Part shown: piece by piece, positions 8,405 through 16,241 of the stretch
Numbering within the stretch: the stretch's first letter is position 1
Layout of the letters: each line of letters begins with the position of its first letter
Assembly: GCF_002286815.1 (NCBI RefSeq)
Contig: NZ_MUNM01000040.1
Coordinates: 186,001-250,000 of the forward strand
Length of the DNA stretch: 64,000 nucleotides
Direction: 5' to 3'
Source: Pseudomonas sp. PICF141
GTDB taxonomy: Bacteria > Pseudomonadota > Gammaproteobacteria > Pseudomonadales > Pseudomonadaceae
The notes under the pieces: model-generated
The model's database searches: none
What the model saw: only the letters and a program-made list of their open reading frames with translations
What the model was told of the DNA's origin: nothing
Position numbers and translations under genes: made by a program

Positions 8405-9515
8405 CGACATTCTCCCAGGCCGCCGCGCAACGGTTACGGCCGTCACGCTTGGCGCGATACAGCGCCTGATCGGCGCGCTGCAGGGCGTCATCCAGATCGT
8501 CGCCGAGCGCCAATAAAGTCATGCCCGCCGACAGGCTGAGGTTGCGTACATCCACGCCGACCAATTCGGCATCCATGAAGGCAATGCGCAACCGCTCGCA
8601 ACACGCCGTCAGGCGCTCGGCATCGCAATCGGGCAACAACACCACGAACTCTTCGCCGCCGTAGCGGGCCAGAACATCGCCATCGCGCAGGCAGGCAGTG
8701 GCTACTCCGGCAAACGCTTGTAGCACCTGATCGCCGGCGGCATGGCCGTGAACATCGTTGATGCGTTTGAAGTGGTCGAGGTCGATCAACGCCAGGCCGT
8801 GCACCACGTCGGCTTCCATCGCATTCAACTCGCGGGAGGCCAGGCGCAGGAAATGCCGGCGGTTGAACAGCCCGGTGAGTTCATCGGTCGCCACCAGACC
8901 TTCAAGCTGGCGCATCATTCCGCGCAGGGTGTCCTGATGCGCCTGCAAGGCAAACCGCCGCTGACGCATACGCTGGCGCGACATCTGGACGTAATGGGCG
9001 TAAAGCACCAGCCACGCGAGCACCACCAACAGCACGCACACCTGCAACAGGGCCAGCGTCGGGTCGGGCAGTTGCAAATGGTAGCCTTGCCACAAGGTGA
9101 TGGCACTGAAACTGAAAAACACCAGCGACGCGCACCGCACGAATGCCCTGCGCGAAAGATGAAATAACCCGAATAGCAGAATCAGCAGGTAAAACACCAG
9201 AAACACGCCTCGCGCTTCATCCAGATGCGCAATCAGCCAGGTTTGCCAACCCAGCCCCAGCAGAATTTGCGCTTCGGTCAGGCTCGGGTCGGAAAAACGC
9301 AGGTTGCAGCCGCTGGAGAACACCGCGAACAACACCGCCTGGCTGAGCACCACCAACGCGCTGCCGATCGCCATGCCGGTGATGGAGTCTTGGTAATGAC
9401 CGGTGAAAAACGCCAGCCACAGGAGCAACAAAGCCAAGGCGTAAGTGCCGGCTGCAAGGGCAAAGCGTTTAAGCAAAAGCCGCTGGATGGTGTTATGGGT
9501 CAATCGTTGATTCAC
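8397..9515 (-). CDS. sadC: Membrane diguanylate cyclase, SadC-like
   Basis: A 372-residue protein that makes c-di-GMP from two GTP. The N-terminal 190 residues hold about six hydrophobic segments (e.g. Y-A-L-A-L-L-L-L-W-L-A-F and V-L-L-V-V-L-A-W-L-V-L-Y). The C-terminal half is a GGDEF domain with the active signature G-G-E-E-F at residues 286-290 and R-A-D-Q-A-L-Y-R-A-K near the end. No clear RxxD inhibitory site stands out just upstream of the signature. The name rests on topology and on gene order next to fumarase and ferredoxin reductase, as in PAO1 (PA4331-PA4333). PAO1 SadC, as I recall, is longer, so orthology is likely rather than certain. Confidence 0.75.
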   Translation of the reverse strand: MNQRLTHNTIQRLLLKRFALAAGTYALALLLLWLAFFTGHYQDSITGMAIGSALVVLSQAVLFAVFSSGCNLRFSDPSLTEAQILLGLGWQTWLIAHLDEARGVFLVFYLLILLFGLFHLSRRAFVRCASLVFFSFSAITLWQGYHLQLPDPTLALLQVCVLLVVLAWLVLYAHYVQMSRQRMRQRRFALQAHQDTLRGMMRQLEGLVATDELTGLFNRRHFLRLASRELNAMEADVVHGLALIDLDHFKRINDVHGHAAGDQVLQAFAGVATACLRDGDVLARYGGEEFVVLLPDCDAERLTACCERLRIAFMDAELVGVDVRNLSLSAGMTLLALGDDLDDALQRADQALYRAKRDGRNRCAAAWENVDA

Positions 9516-9697
9516 CGTGGGAAAGGAGGCTGATCGAGTGTCCTACTCTACAGGCCGGATGCCACTTTAGTGGCGAGTCTGATAAATGACCATTCAATTT
9601 TCGGGGCAGAAAACTGGCGTCAAAGCCATGACCCGCCTCCACCTTTTACTGTGGCAAGCCCCCTCCCCACAGAATCCGGCGCGTGTACAGGGCATCG

Positions 9698-9724
9698 AGG
9701 CGCGGTATACTGCCGCGCCTTTTT
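9698..9724 (+). terminator. Hairpin with T-run in the sadC-fumarase gap
   Basis: AGGCGCGG and CCGCGCCT form a perfect 8-bp stem around TATACTG and are followed by TTTT. As a plus-strand terminator it has no obvious upstream gene. The TATACT in the loop looks like a -10 element, so it may instead mark a promoter serving fumarase. The 370-base gap between sadC and fumarase otherwise contains only half a REP unit (about 9650-9672) and the inverted repeat listed next. Confidence 0.35.
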
Positions 9725-9769
9725 AGCGTCGCGCCAGCATGCCCGGCGTGCCTTGTGACCTTGAGGATC

Positions 9770-9856
9770 AGCTTCAAGCCTTAAGCTTCAAACGCCAAGT
9801 TCAGAGCAGTTCGCGTACTGCTTCAGCTTGCCGCTTGAAGCTTAAGGCTTGAAGCT
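9770..9856. repeat. 22-bp perfect inverted repeat before fumarase
   Basis: AGCTTCAAGCCTTAAGCTTC(AA) at 9770-9791 is exactly repeated inverted at 9835-9856, with a 43-base loop. The second arm lies 29 bases before the fumarase start, so the stem would be in its leader if transcription begins upstream. Looser copies of the same words (TCAAGCTTCAAGCT, GCAGCTTGCAGC) occur at 52488-52566. Confidence 0.8.
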
Positions 9857-9885
9857 GCCCTTATTCTTTTAGAGGAGCGCGACTC

Positions 9886-11409
9886 ATGACCGTGATCAAG
9901 CAAGACGACCTGATTCAGAGCGTTGCCGACGCCCTGCAATTCATTTCCTACTACCACCCCGTGGATTTCATCCAGGCGATGCACGAAGCCTACCTGCGCG
10001 AAGAATCGCCGGCAGCCCGTGACTCGATGGCGCAGATTCTGATCAACTCGCGCATGTGCGCCACCGGCCACCGCCCGATCTGCCAGGACACCGGTATCGT
10101 GACCGTGTTCGTGCGCGTGGGCATGGACGTGCGTTGGGATGGCGCCACCATGGGCCTGGACGACATGATCAACGAAGGCGTGCGCCGGGCTTACAACCTG
10201 CCGGAAAACGTCCTGCGTGCCTCGATCCTCGCCGACCCGGCGGGCGCTCGCAAAAACACCAAGGACAACACCCCGGCTGTTATCCACTACTCCATCGTTC
10301 CGGGTAACACCGTGGAAGTGGACGTGGCGGCCAAGGGCGGCGGTTCCGAGAACAAGTCGAAAATGGCCATGCTCAACCCGTCCGACTCGATCGTTGACTG
10401 GGTACTCAAGACCGTTCCGGAAATGGGCGCCGGCTGGTGCCCACCGGGCATGCTCGGCATCGGCATCGGCGGCACCGCCGAGAAAGCCGCGGTAATGGCC
10501 AAGGAAGTGTTGATGGAATCCATCGACATTCACGAGCTTAAAGCACGCGGCCCGCAGAACCGTATCGAAGAGATGCGTCTGGAGCTGTTCGAGAAGGTCA
10601 ACCAACTGGGCATCGGCGCCCAGGGCCTGGGTGGCCTGACCACCGTGCTCGACGTGAAGATCATGGATTACCCGACACACGCCGCGTCGTTGCCGGTGTG
10701 CATGATCCCCAACTGCGCCGCCACCCGTCACGCGCACTTCGTGCTCGACGGTTCCGGCCCGGCCTCGCTGGAAGCGCCACCGCTGGACGCCTACCCGGAA
10801 ATCGTCTGGGAAGCCGGCCCGTCGGCCCGTCGCGTCAACCTCGATACCCTGACGCCGGAAGAAGTGCAGAGCTGGAAGCCGGGCGAAACCGTCCTGCTCA
10901 ACGGCAAAATGCTCACCGGTCGCGACGCAGCGCACAAACGCATGGTCGAGATGCTGAACAAGGGTGAAACCCTGCCAGTGGATCTGAAAGGTCGCTTCAT
11001 CTACTACGTCGGCCCGGTCGATCCGGTGCGCGAAGAAGTGGTTGGCCCTGCTGGTCCTACCACCGCGACGCGGATGGACAAGTTCACCCGTCAGATCCTC
11101 GAGCAAACCGGCCTGTTGGGCATGATCGGCAAATCCGAGCGCGGCCCGACCGCGATCGAAGCGATCAAGGACCATAAAGCCGTTTACCTGATGGCAGTCG
11201 GCGGCGCGGCATACCTGGTGGCCCAAGCCATCAAGAAGTCCCGCGTGGTGGCTTTCGCCGAACTGGGCATGGAAGCGATCTACGAGTTCGACGTCAAAGA
11301 CATGCCGGTTACCGTTGCGGTTGATAGCAAGGGTGAGTCGGTACACATCACCGGTCCTGCCATCTGGCAGAAAAAGATCAGTGAAAGCCTGGCGGTGGAA
11401 GTGCAGTAA
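9886..11409 (+). CDS. Class I (Fe-S) fumarate hydratase
   Basis: A 507-residue protein converting fumarate and L-malate in the TCA cycle. It carries the fused alpha and beta domains of class I fumarases: R-P-I-C-Q-D-T-G near residue 60, K-G-G-G-S-E-N near 147, and the cysteine-containing M-I-P-N-C-A-A-T-R-H near 275. Those cysteines hold the oxygen-sensitive 4Fe-4S cluster. The C-terminal domain has F-I-Y-Y-V-G-P-V-D-P and G-P-T-T-A-T-R-M-D. The ATG is preceded by AGAGGAG. PAO1 has the same gene (PA4333) beside sadC. Iron-dependent, so flux would drop under iron limitation or oxidative stress. Confidence 0.95.
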   Translation: MTVIKQDDLIQSVADALQFISYYHPVDFIQAMHEAYLREESPAARDSMAQILINSRMCATGHRPICQDTGIVTVFVRVGMDVRWDGATMGLDDMINEGVRRAYNLPENVLRASILADPAGARKNTKDNTPAVIHYSIVPGNTVEVDVAAKGGGSENKSKMAMLNPSDSIVDWVLKTVPEMGAGWCPPGMLGIGIGGTAEKAAVMAKEVLMESIDIHELKARGPQNRIEEMRLELFEKVNQLGIGAQGLGGLTTVLDVKIMDYPTHAASLPVCMIPNCAATRHAHFVLDGSGPASLEAPPLDAYPEIVWEAGPSARRVNLDTLTPEEVQSWKPGETVLLNGKMLTGRDAAHKRMVEMLNKGETLPVDLKGRFIYYVGPVDPVREEVVGPAGPTTATRMDKFTRQILEQTGLLGMIGKSERGPTAIEAIKDHKAVYLMAVGGAAYLVAQAIKKSRVVAFAELGMEAIYEFDVKDMPVTVAVDSKGESVHITGPAIWQKKISESLAVEVQ

Positions 11410-11428
11410 CGTTTTTATCCGCTAAACA

Positions 11429-11467
11429 AAAAGGCCGGGGTGTTTGTGTAAATACCCCGGCCTTTTT
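11429..11467 (+). terminator. Intrinsic terminator of fumarase
   Basis: AAAGGCCGGGGT and ACCCCGGCCTTTTTTT form a strong stem with a T-run 20 bases after the fumarase stop, isolating it from the toxin operon. Confidence 0.92.
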
Positions 11468-11537
11468 TTGCCTTGAAAAAGGGAAAATGCATAAAAAACA
11501 TCGAACACGGTTTTTTCATTCTAAGCAGCCCCCCTTC

Positions 11538-11557
11538 ACCTGTCAGATCTGACAGGT
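11538..11557. promoter_or_regulatory. Perfect 20-bp palindrome before TcB: candidate lux box
   Basis: ACCTGTCAGATCTGACAGGT is fully self-complementary and ends 82 bases before the TcB start. It closely resembles lux/las-rhl boxes bound by LuxR-type quorum-sensing or plant-signal regulators (for example the lasB site ACCTGCCAGTTCTGGCAGGT, from memory). It also fits CTGT-N8-ACAG, the spacing of LexA boxes, though without the AT-rich centre. Related copies lie at 24251-24270, 3501-3520 and 107-126, all in the Tc locus. Confidence 0.75.
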
Positions 11558-11639
11558 CACAGCCCTCGTCTCGCCTGATAAGTTGAAACTCCATCGGACG
11601 CCTCGTCCGCTGCATTCCCTTGTCACGGCGGAAATCAAG

Positions 11640-14600
11640 ATGGCCATGGAAAATCAAGGCACCCTCGATATTAATCCTCCTTCTCTGCCCAAGGGCGGCG
11701 GCGCAATTCAGAGCATTGGCAAGGGATGGGGCCCGATAGGTACCCGCGGTGCCGCTTCCCTGGAACTGCCGCTGCCGATCAGCGCTGCCCCCAACCGCCG
11801 GATGGTGCCGGCCCTGAAGCTTGGCTACAGCAGTGACGTGGGCAACAGCCCGTTCGGAATTGGCTGGACGATGACAGTCAACGCCATCTCCCTGCGCACC
11901 ACCCTCGGAGTGCCACGCTACGACGGCAGCGATCAAGTGGTCGGGCCTGACGGCGAGGTATGGATGCCCGAGAGGGATGTGAATCGCGACATTGTCATCT
12001 CCAGAACAGAGGAAACCTACGGCGGCCGGCCAGTGGGCGAACACCAGGTTGTGCGTTACTGGCCACGGGTCGAGGGCGCCTTCAACCTGATCGAGCATTG
12101 GTCCACTGCTGACGACGCTCCCGGCTTCTGGCTGATTCATGGGGCCGATGGCAGCCTGCATGTCTATGGCAAGACCCTGGCCTCACGCCGGGCCGATCCG
12201 CAAAACGAAAAAAACGTCGGCGTGTGGCTGCTGGATGAAAGCCTCAATAGCCTGGGCGAACACGTGGTTTATGAATACCAGGCAGAGGTCGAAGAACCCG
12301 CCGCGCCACAGTTTCGCGACTACCGGGCCCAGCGATACCTGCGACGGGTCTACTATGGCAATTGCGAGGCTGACACGCAGTTGTACGCCTGGAATGCCAA
12401 TGGCTGGAAGGATGTGCAGTGGCACTTTCACCTGCTGTTCGACTATGGCGAGCGCAGCGCCGAACTGACAAAGAAGCCGGTCTACGGCCCCCCCTATCTG
12501 GAGCAGGATGACGAGTACGGCGATTGGCAGGTGCGCAGCGATCCCTTCTGTAATTATGCCTTCGGGTTCGAACTTGGTACTCGGCGGCTGTGCCGGCAGG
12601 TGCTGATGTTCCATCATTTTCACGTCGAACTGGGCGAGCAGCCCGTGCTGGTCCAGCGTCTGTTACTCGAACATCGGCCCAGCACATTGGGCTATAACCA
12701 TCTGACAGCGGCCCATATCCAGGCCTACGACAGCATGGCCAAGGTCGAGAGCCGGCCGCCCATGGAGTTCACCTATACCCCCTTCGAACTCAGGCCCGAT
12801 CTACAGGGTTGCAGCACATTCCCGAATATGCCCGCGCTCAACGACGGCCAGCATTATCAGTGGGTGGACCTCTACGGCGAAGGCCTGCCGGGGGTGCTGT
12901 TTCGCAGCGACAAGGCCTGGTATTACCGGGAACCGCTACGTGCCGATACCGGCAGTAATGACGTGTGCTATAGCGACTGGCGCATATTGCCGCATCTTCC
13001 GACCGCTGATAGCAGCAAGCCGGTCTATCAGGCCTTGAGTGACCTGAACGGCGACGGCAAGCTGGACTGGATGCTCGCCCAGCCGGGGTTGTCGGGTTTT
13101 TTCACCCTCAACCCGGATCGCAGCTGGTCGAAGTTCGTTACCTTCGATGCCTTCCCCAGGGAGTTTTTCCACCCTGAAGCACAGTTGGCCGACCTGGTTG
13201 GCAACGGCCTGATGGACATGGCCCTGATCGGTCACCGCAGCGTACGGCTGTACACCAGCAAGCGGGATAAAGGGTTCGCCGCAGGCATCAATGTGCCGCA
13301 CCCGAACCCGGAAGATGAGAATGACGATACCCTGCCACTACCCAATGCTGCAGAGACTGAGCTGGTGGCTTTCAGCGACGTACTGGGCAGCGGTCAGCAA
13401 CACCTGATTCGCATCCGCCACAACGAAGTCAAATGCTGGCCTAACCTGGGCCACGGGCGTTTCGGCAAGGGGTTCGTACTCTGCGCCCTACCCTTTACCT
13501 ATGCCGAATTCAATGCCTCACAGGTCGTATTGGCGGACCTGGACGGCTCGGGCGCCAGTGACTTGATCTACCTGCAATCCGATCGCCTGCGGGTGTTCAT
13601 GAACCACAGTGGCAAGGGCTATGAGTTGACGTCGGTCGACCTGCAATGGCCCAAAGACATCCGTTATGACAACCTCTGCCAGATCAGCATTGCCGACCTG
13701 CAAGGACTGGGCTGTTCCAGCCTGATCCTGAGCGTGCCGCATATGAAGCCCAGTCACTGGCGCTACGACTTCGTGACGGCCAAGCCGTACCTGGTCAGCG
13801 CCACCCACAATAATATGGGCACCAGCACTGGCGTGACCTATCGCAGTTCGGCCCAGGAATGGCTGGACGAAAAACAGGCGTTGCTCGCCTCCGGCAAAGA
13901 CCCGGTGTCTGATTTGCCCATTGCCGTGCATCTGGTCAGCCAGCAGACCCAACTCGATGAGATCACCGGCAATCGCCTGACCCAATGCATGCGCTACCGA
14001 CAAGGTTATTACGACGGTATCGAGCGGGAGTTCCGCGGCTTTGGCTTGTTGCTGCAAACCGACAGCGAAATCTCAAGCGCCGAACAGGCACAAGCCGGTT
14101 TTACCACGCCGACCCTGAGCAAAACCTGGTTCCATACCGGCAAGGCTGTCGATCTGGCACTGGAGGGCGACTACCGCGGTGATAGTCAGGCTCACCCTTT
14201 AGAGCCGACCTTGTTACAAGGTTATGACCTGCGGGACCGCGCAGTCGTCCCTCTCGCCCCGCCCGACAACGTCACGGCTCGTGAGATGGCCCGCGCCCTC
14301 AGCGGGTCGGTGCTACGCACCGAAGTATTCGCCGCCGGCACCGCCGAGCCCTATGCGATACAACAGCACCGCTACTTGATTCGCTTGCTTCGCCCCAAAG
14401 GCCCGCACCAGCCCTACGCGGTGATGCAGCCCTTGCTTCTGGAATCGATCAGCTATCAATACGAGCCCCCCGTTTCGGACGACCCGCTGTGCCAACACAC
14501 GATCAATCTGACATGGGATGAATATGGCGGCCTGACCCACGGCTTCACGGTCAATTACGCGCGGCGTAAAACCCCTGCCGATACGCCGCCCTTCGACAAC

Positions 14601-16241
14601 ACGCATGAAAACACCTGGTGGAGCGACGCCCATGATCAGGCCCAGCAGTGTTGGTACCTGACACAGACCAAGGCCGAGTATATCCACTTGCCGGATACCC
14701 AGGCCTGGCGTCTGGCCTTGCCGTACCGCCAGCGCAGCAACGCCCTGGTGCTGGACAAGGCAGCCTTGAGTCCTGAAAACATCAGCCATGAAACTTTTCT
14801 GCAATGGAGTAAGGACGATGGGGAATGGGCCAGGCAATCAGTGCTGACCAGCCTGTCGTTGCAGCGCTACAAACACCCCGTCAGCGGTGACACCCTGCCT
14901 GCGGAGCAGGCGACGTTCGAGGCGTTACCCGACTACCTGGAAGTCGCGGAACTGGACGCCACCGCCCTGAGTGCCTACGACAGGCTTAAAGACGAGCATG
15001 GCGTGAGGCCTTTTCATCTGAAAGCCCGGCTCAAGGATGTGGGGTATCAGATCATGGACGTATTTTTACCCGAGCTGGAAACGCCTCCTGACGACGATCC
15101 CACCAAGGATGATCCCGAGAACTTTCTGTGGTCGGTCAAACGCGGCTTCCCGACCTACCATGGGCTGGACGGTTTCTATAGCGTCGAATTTTTTCGCCAG
15201 ACCCAAAACCATGACCTGACCAAAATCAGCTACGACCAACCTTATTGGTGCCTGAATACCGCTGTCGAATTACCGGACGGCTGCATCACCCGCACCTTGG
15301 GCACGGACTATCGGTCGTTCCTGCCTGTCGCCATCGAAGATCCCAATGGCAATATCCAGGAAGGTCGTTACAACGCCTTCGGTGAAGTGCTGGTCAGCAG
15401 TTTTCATGGCTCGGAGCATGGGGTAAACGTGGGCTTTCATTCTCTGCGCAATTACGTGCCGCCAGATGATCGCGCCCCTGCAAGAGCCATTGCCGCGCCG
15501 AGAGATGCCGTTGGCAACTTCGCCAGCGCAATCTTTTCCGATCCGTTCAGCTGGATGGGCCGAATCTCCCGCAGCGCACCACCGTTACCGCAATGGCTGG
15601 CCTGGGCGATAGCGGAAGGTTTTGTGCTGCCCGACGGGCATATCCGCGCCCGCGCCCGGCAACACCTGCAAGAGCTGGAGAACCTGACCCCGAACGAGTT
15701 GATCCTGCAGGCACAGATCGACGCTGCACAACCAGAACCGGTTCATGTTGTCACCCTGCAGGCCGATCGTTATCCCGCCGACCCCGAGCGGCAAATCCGG
15801 GTTGCCGTGGTCTACTGGGACGGTTTCGGTCGCGTGCTGCAAACCAAGCAGGAGGTCGAACCAGGCAAAGCCTGGGTGGTCGACGAAAACGGTGACTTGA
15901 CCCTCAAGGACGATGGCACGCCGCTGGAGGCCGATGCGCTGCGGCGCTGGCGCGTAAGTGAGCGGGTCGAGTACAACAACAAAGGGTTGGCGATCCGCAT
16001 TTACCGTCCCTATTTCGCCGACCAGTTTCGCTATATCCATGATGAGTCGTTGCGCCAGCACGGCTTCTGCGACAAGCAGTACTACGATTGCCTGGGCCGA
16101 CCGGTGCGCACCCTCGCGGCCAAGGACGATCTTGAGGACCGACAGACCTACTGCGGCTGGTACACCATTACCGAAGACAAGAACGACACCTATGAAGAAG
16201 TCATGGCCAGAAAACGCCAGGTATCGGAAGGTGAAGAATGA
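11640..16241 (+). CDS. Insecticidal toxin complex subunit TcB (TcaC/TcdB type)
   Basis: A 1533-residue Tc cocoon subunit. With the TcC partner it forms the shell that encloses the cytotoxic C-terminus and docks on a TcA pore. An SpvB-type N-terminal domain starts near residue 14 (S-L-P-K-G-G-G-A-I), with Y-S-S-D-V-G-N-S-P-F-G-I-G-W after it. Beta-propeller blades follow around residues 460-700 (D-L-N-G-D-G-K-L-D, D-L-V-G-N-G-L-M-D, D-L-D-G-S-G-A-S-D). The middle and C-terminal TcdB/Rhs regions include D-E-Y-G-G-L-T and D-C-L-G-R-P-V. I chose ATG 11640 over a TTG at 11583. Its stop overlaps the tcC start by 4 bases, so the two are translated together. A lux-box-like dyad lies upstream. Confidence 0.92.
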   Translation: MAMENQGTLDINPPSLPKGGGAIQSIGKGWGPIGTRGAASLELPLPISAAPNRRMVPALKLGYSSDVGNSPFGIGWTMTVNAISLRTTLGVPRYDGSDQVVGPDGEVWMPERDVNRDIVISRTEETYGGRPVGEHQVVRYWPRVEGAFNLIEHWSTADDAPGFWLIHGADGSLHVYGKTLASRRADPQNEKNVGVWLLDESLNSLGEHVVYEYQAEVEEPAAPQFRDYRAQRYLRRVYYGNCEADTQLYAWNANGWKDVQWHFHLLFDYGERSAELTKKPVYGPPYLEQDDEYGDWQVRSDPFCNYAFGFELGTRRLCRQVLMFHHFHVELGEQPVLVQRLLLEHRPSTLGYNHLTAAHIQAYDSMAKVESRPPMEFTYTPFELRPDLQGCSTFPNMPALNDGQHYQWVDLYGEGLPGVLFRSDKAWYYREPLRADTGSNDVCYSDWRILPHLPTADSSKPVYQALSDLNGDGKLDWMLAQPGLSGFFTLNPDRSWSKFVTFDAFPREFFHPEAQLADLVGNGLMDMALIGHRSVRLYTSKRDKGFAAGINVPHPNPEDENDDTLPLPNAAETELVAFSDVLGSGQQHLIRIRHNEVKCWPNLGHGRFGKGFVLCALPFTYAEFNASQVVLADLDGSGASDLIYLQSDRLRVFMNHSGKGYELTSVDLQWPKDIRYDNLCQISIADLQGLGCSSLILSVPHMKPSHWRYDFVTAKPYLVSATHNNMGTSTGVTYRSSAQEWLDEKQALLASGKDPVSDLPIAVHLVSQQTQLDEITGNRLTQCMRYRQGYYDGIEREFRGFGLLLQTDSEISSAEQAQAGFTTPTLSKTWFHTGKAVDLALEGDYRGDSQAHPLEPTLLQGYDLRDRAVVPLAPPDNVTAREMARALSGSVLRTEVFAAGTAEPYAIQQHRYLIRLLRPKGPHQPYAVMQPLLLESISYQYEPPVSDDPLCQHTINLTWDEYGGLTHGFTVNYARRKTPADTPPFDNTHENTWWSDAHDQAQQCWYLTQTKAEYIHLPDTQAWRLALPYRQRSNALVLDKAALSPENISHETFLQWSKDDGEWARQSVLTSLSLQRYKHPVSGDTLPAEQATFEALPDYLEVAELDATALSAYDRLKDEHGVRPFHLKARLKDVGYQIMDVFLPELETPPDDDPTKDDPENFLWSVKRGFPTYHGLDGFYSVEFFRQTQNHDLTKISYDQPYWCLNTAVELPDGCITRTLGTDYRSFLPVAIEDPNGNIQEGRYNAFGEVLVSSFHGSEHGVNVGFHSLRNYVPPDDRAPARAIAAPRDAVGNFASAIFSDPFSWMGRISRSAPPLPQWLAWAIAEGFVLPDGHIRARARQHLQELENLTPNELILQAQIDAAQPEPVHVVTLQADRYPADPERQIRVAVVYWDGFGRVLQTKQEVEPGKAWVVDENGDLTLKDDGTPLEADALRRWRVSERVEYNNKGLAIRIYRPYFADQFRYIHDESLRQHGFCDKQYYDCLGRPVRTLAAKDDLEDRQTYCGWYTITEDKNDTYEEVMARKRQVSEGEE

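Noticed and set aside
9823..11346. 507-codon leftward frame opposite fumarase
   Set aside because: Shadow of the fumarase gene, with His/Arg-rich low-information sequence.
11538..11557. Palindrome as a LexA/SOS box
   Set aside because: Spacing fits CTGT-N8-ACAG but the centre is not AT-rich and the flanking ACC/GGT fits lux-type boxes better; kept as the rival hypothesis rather than the call.
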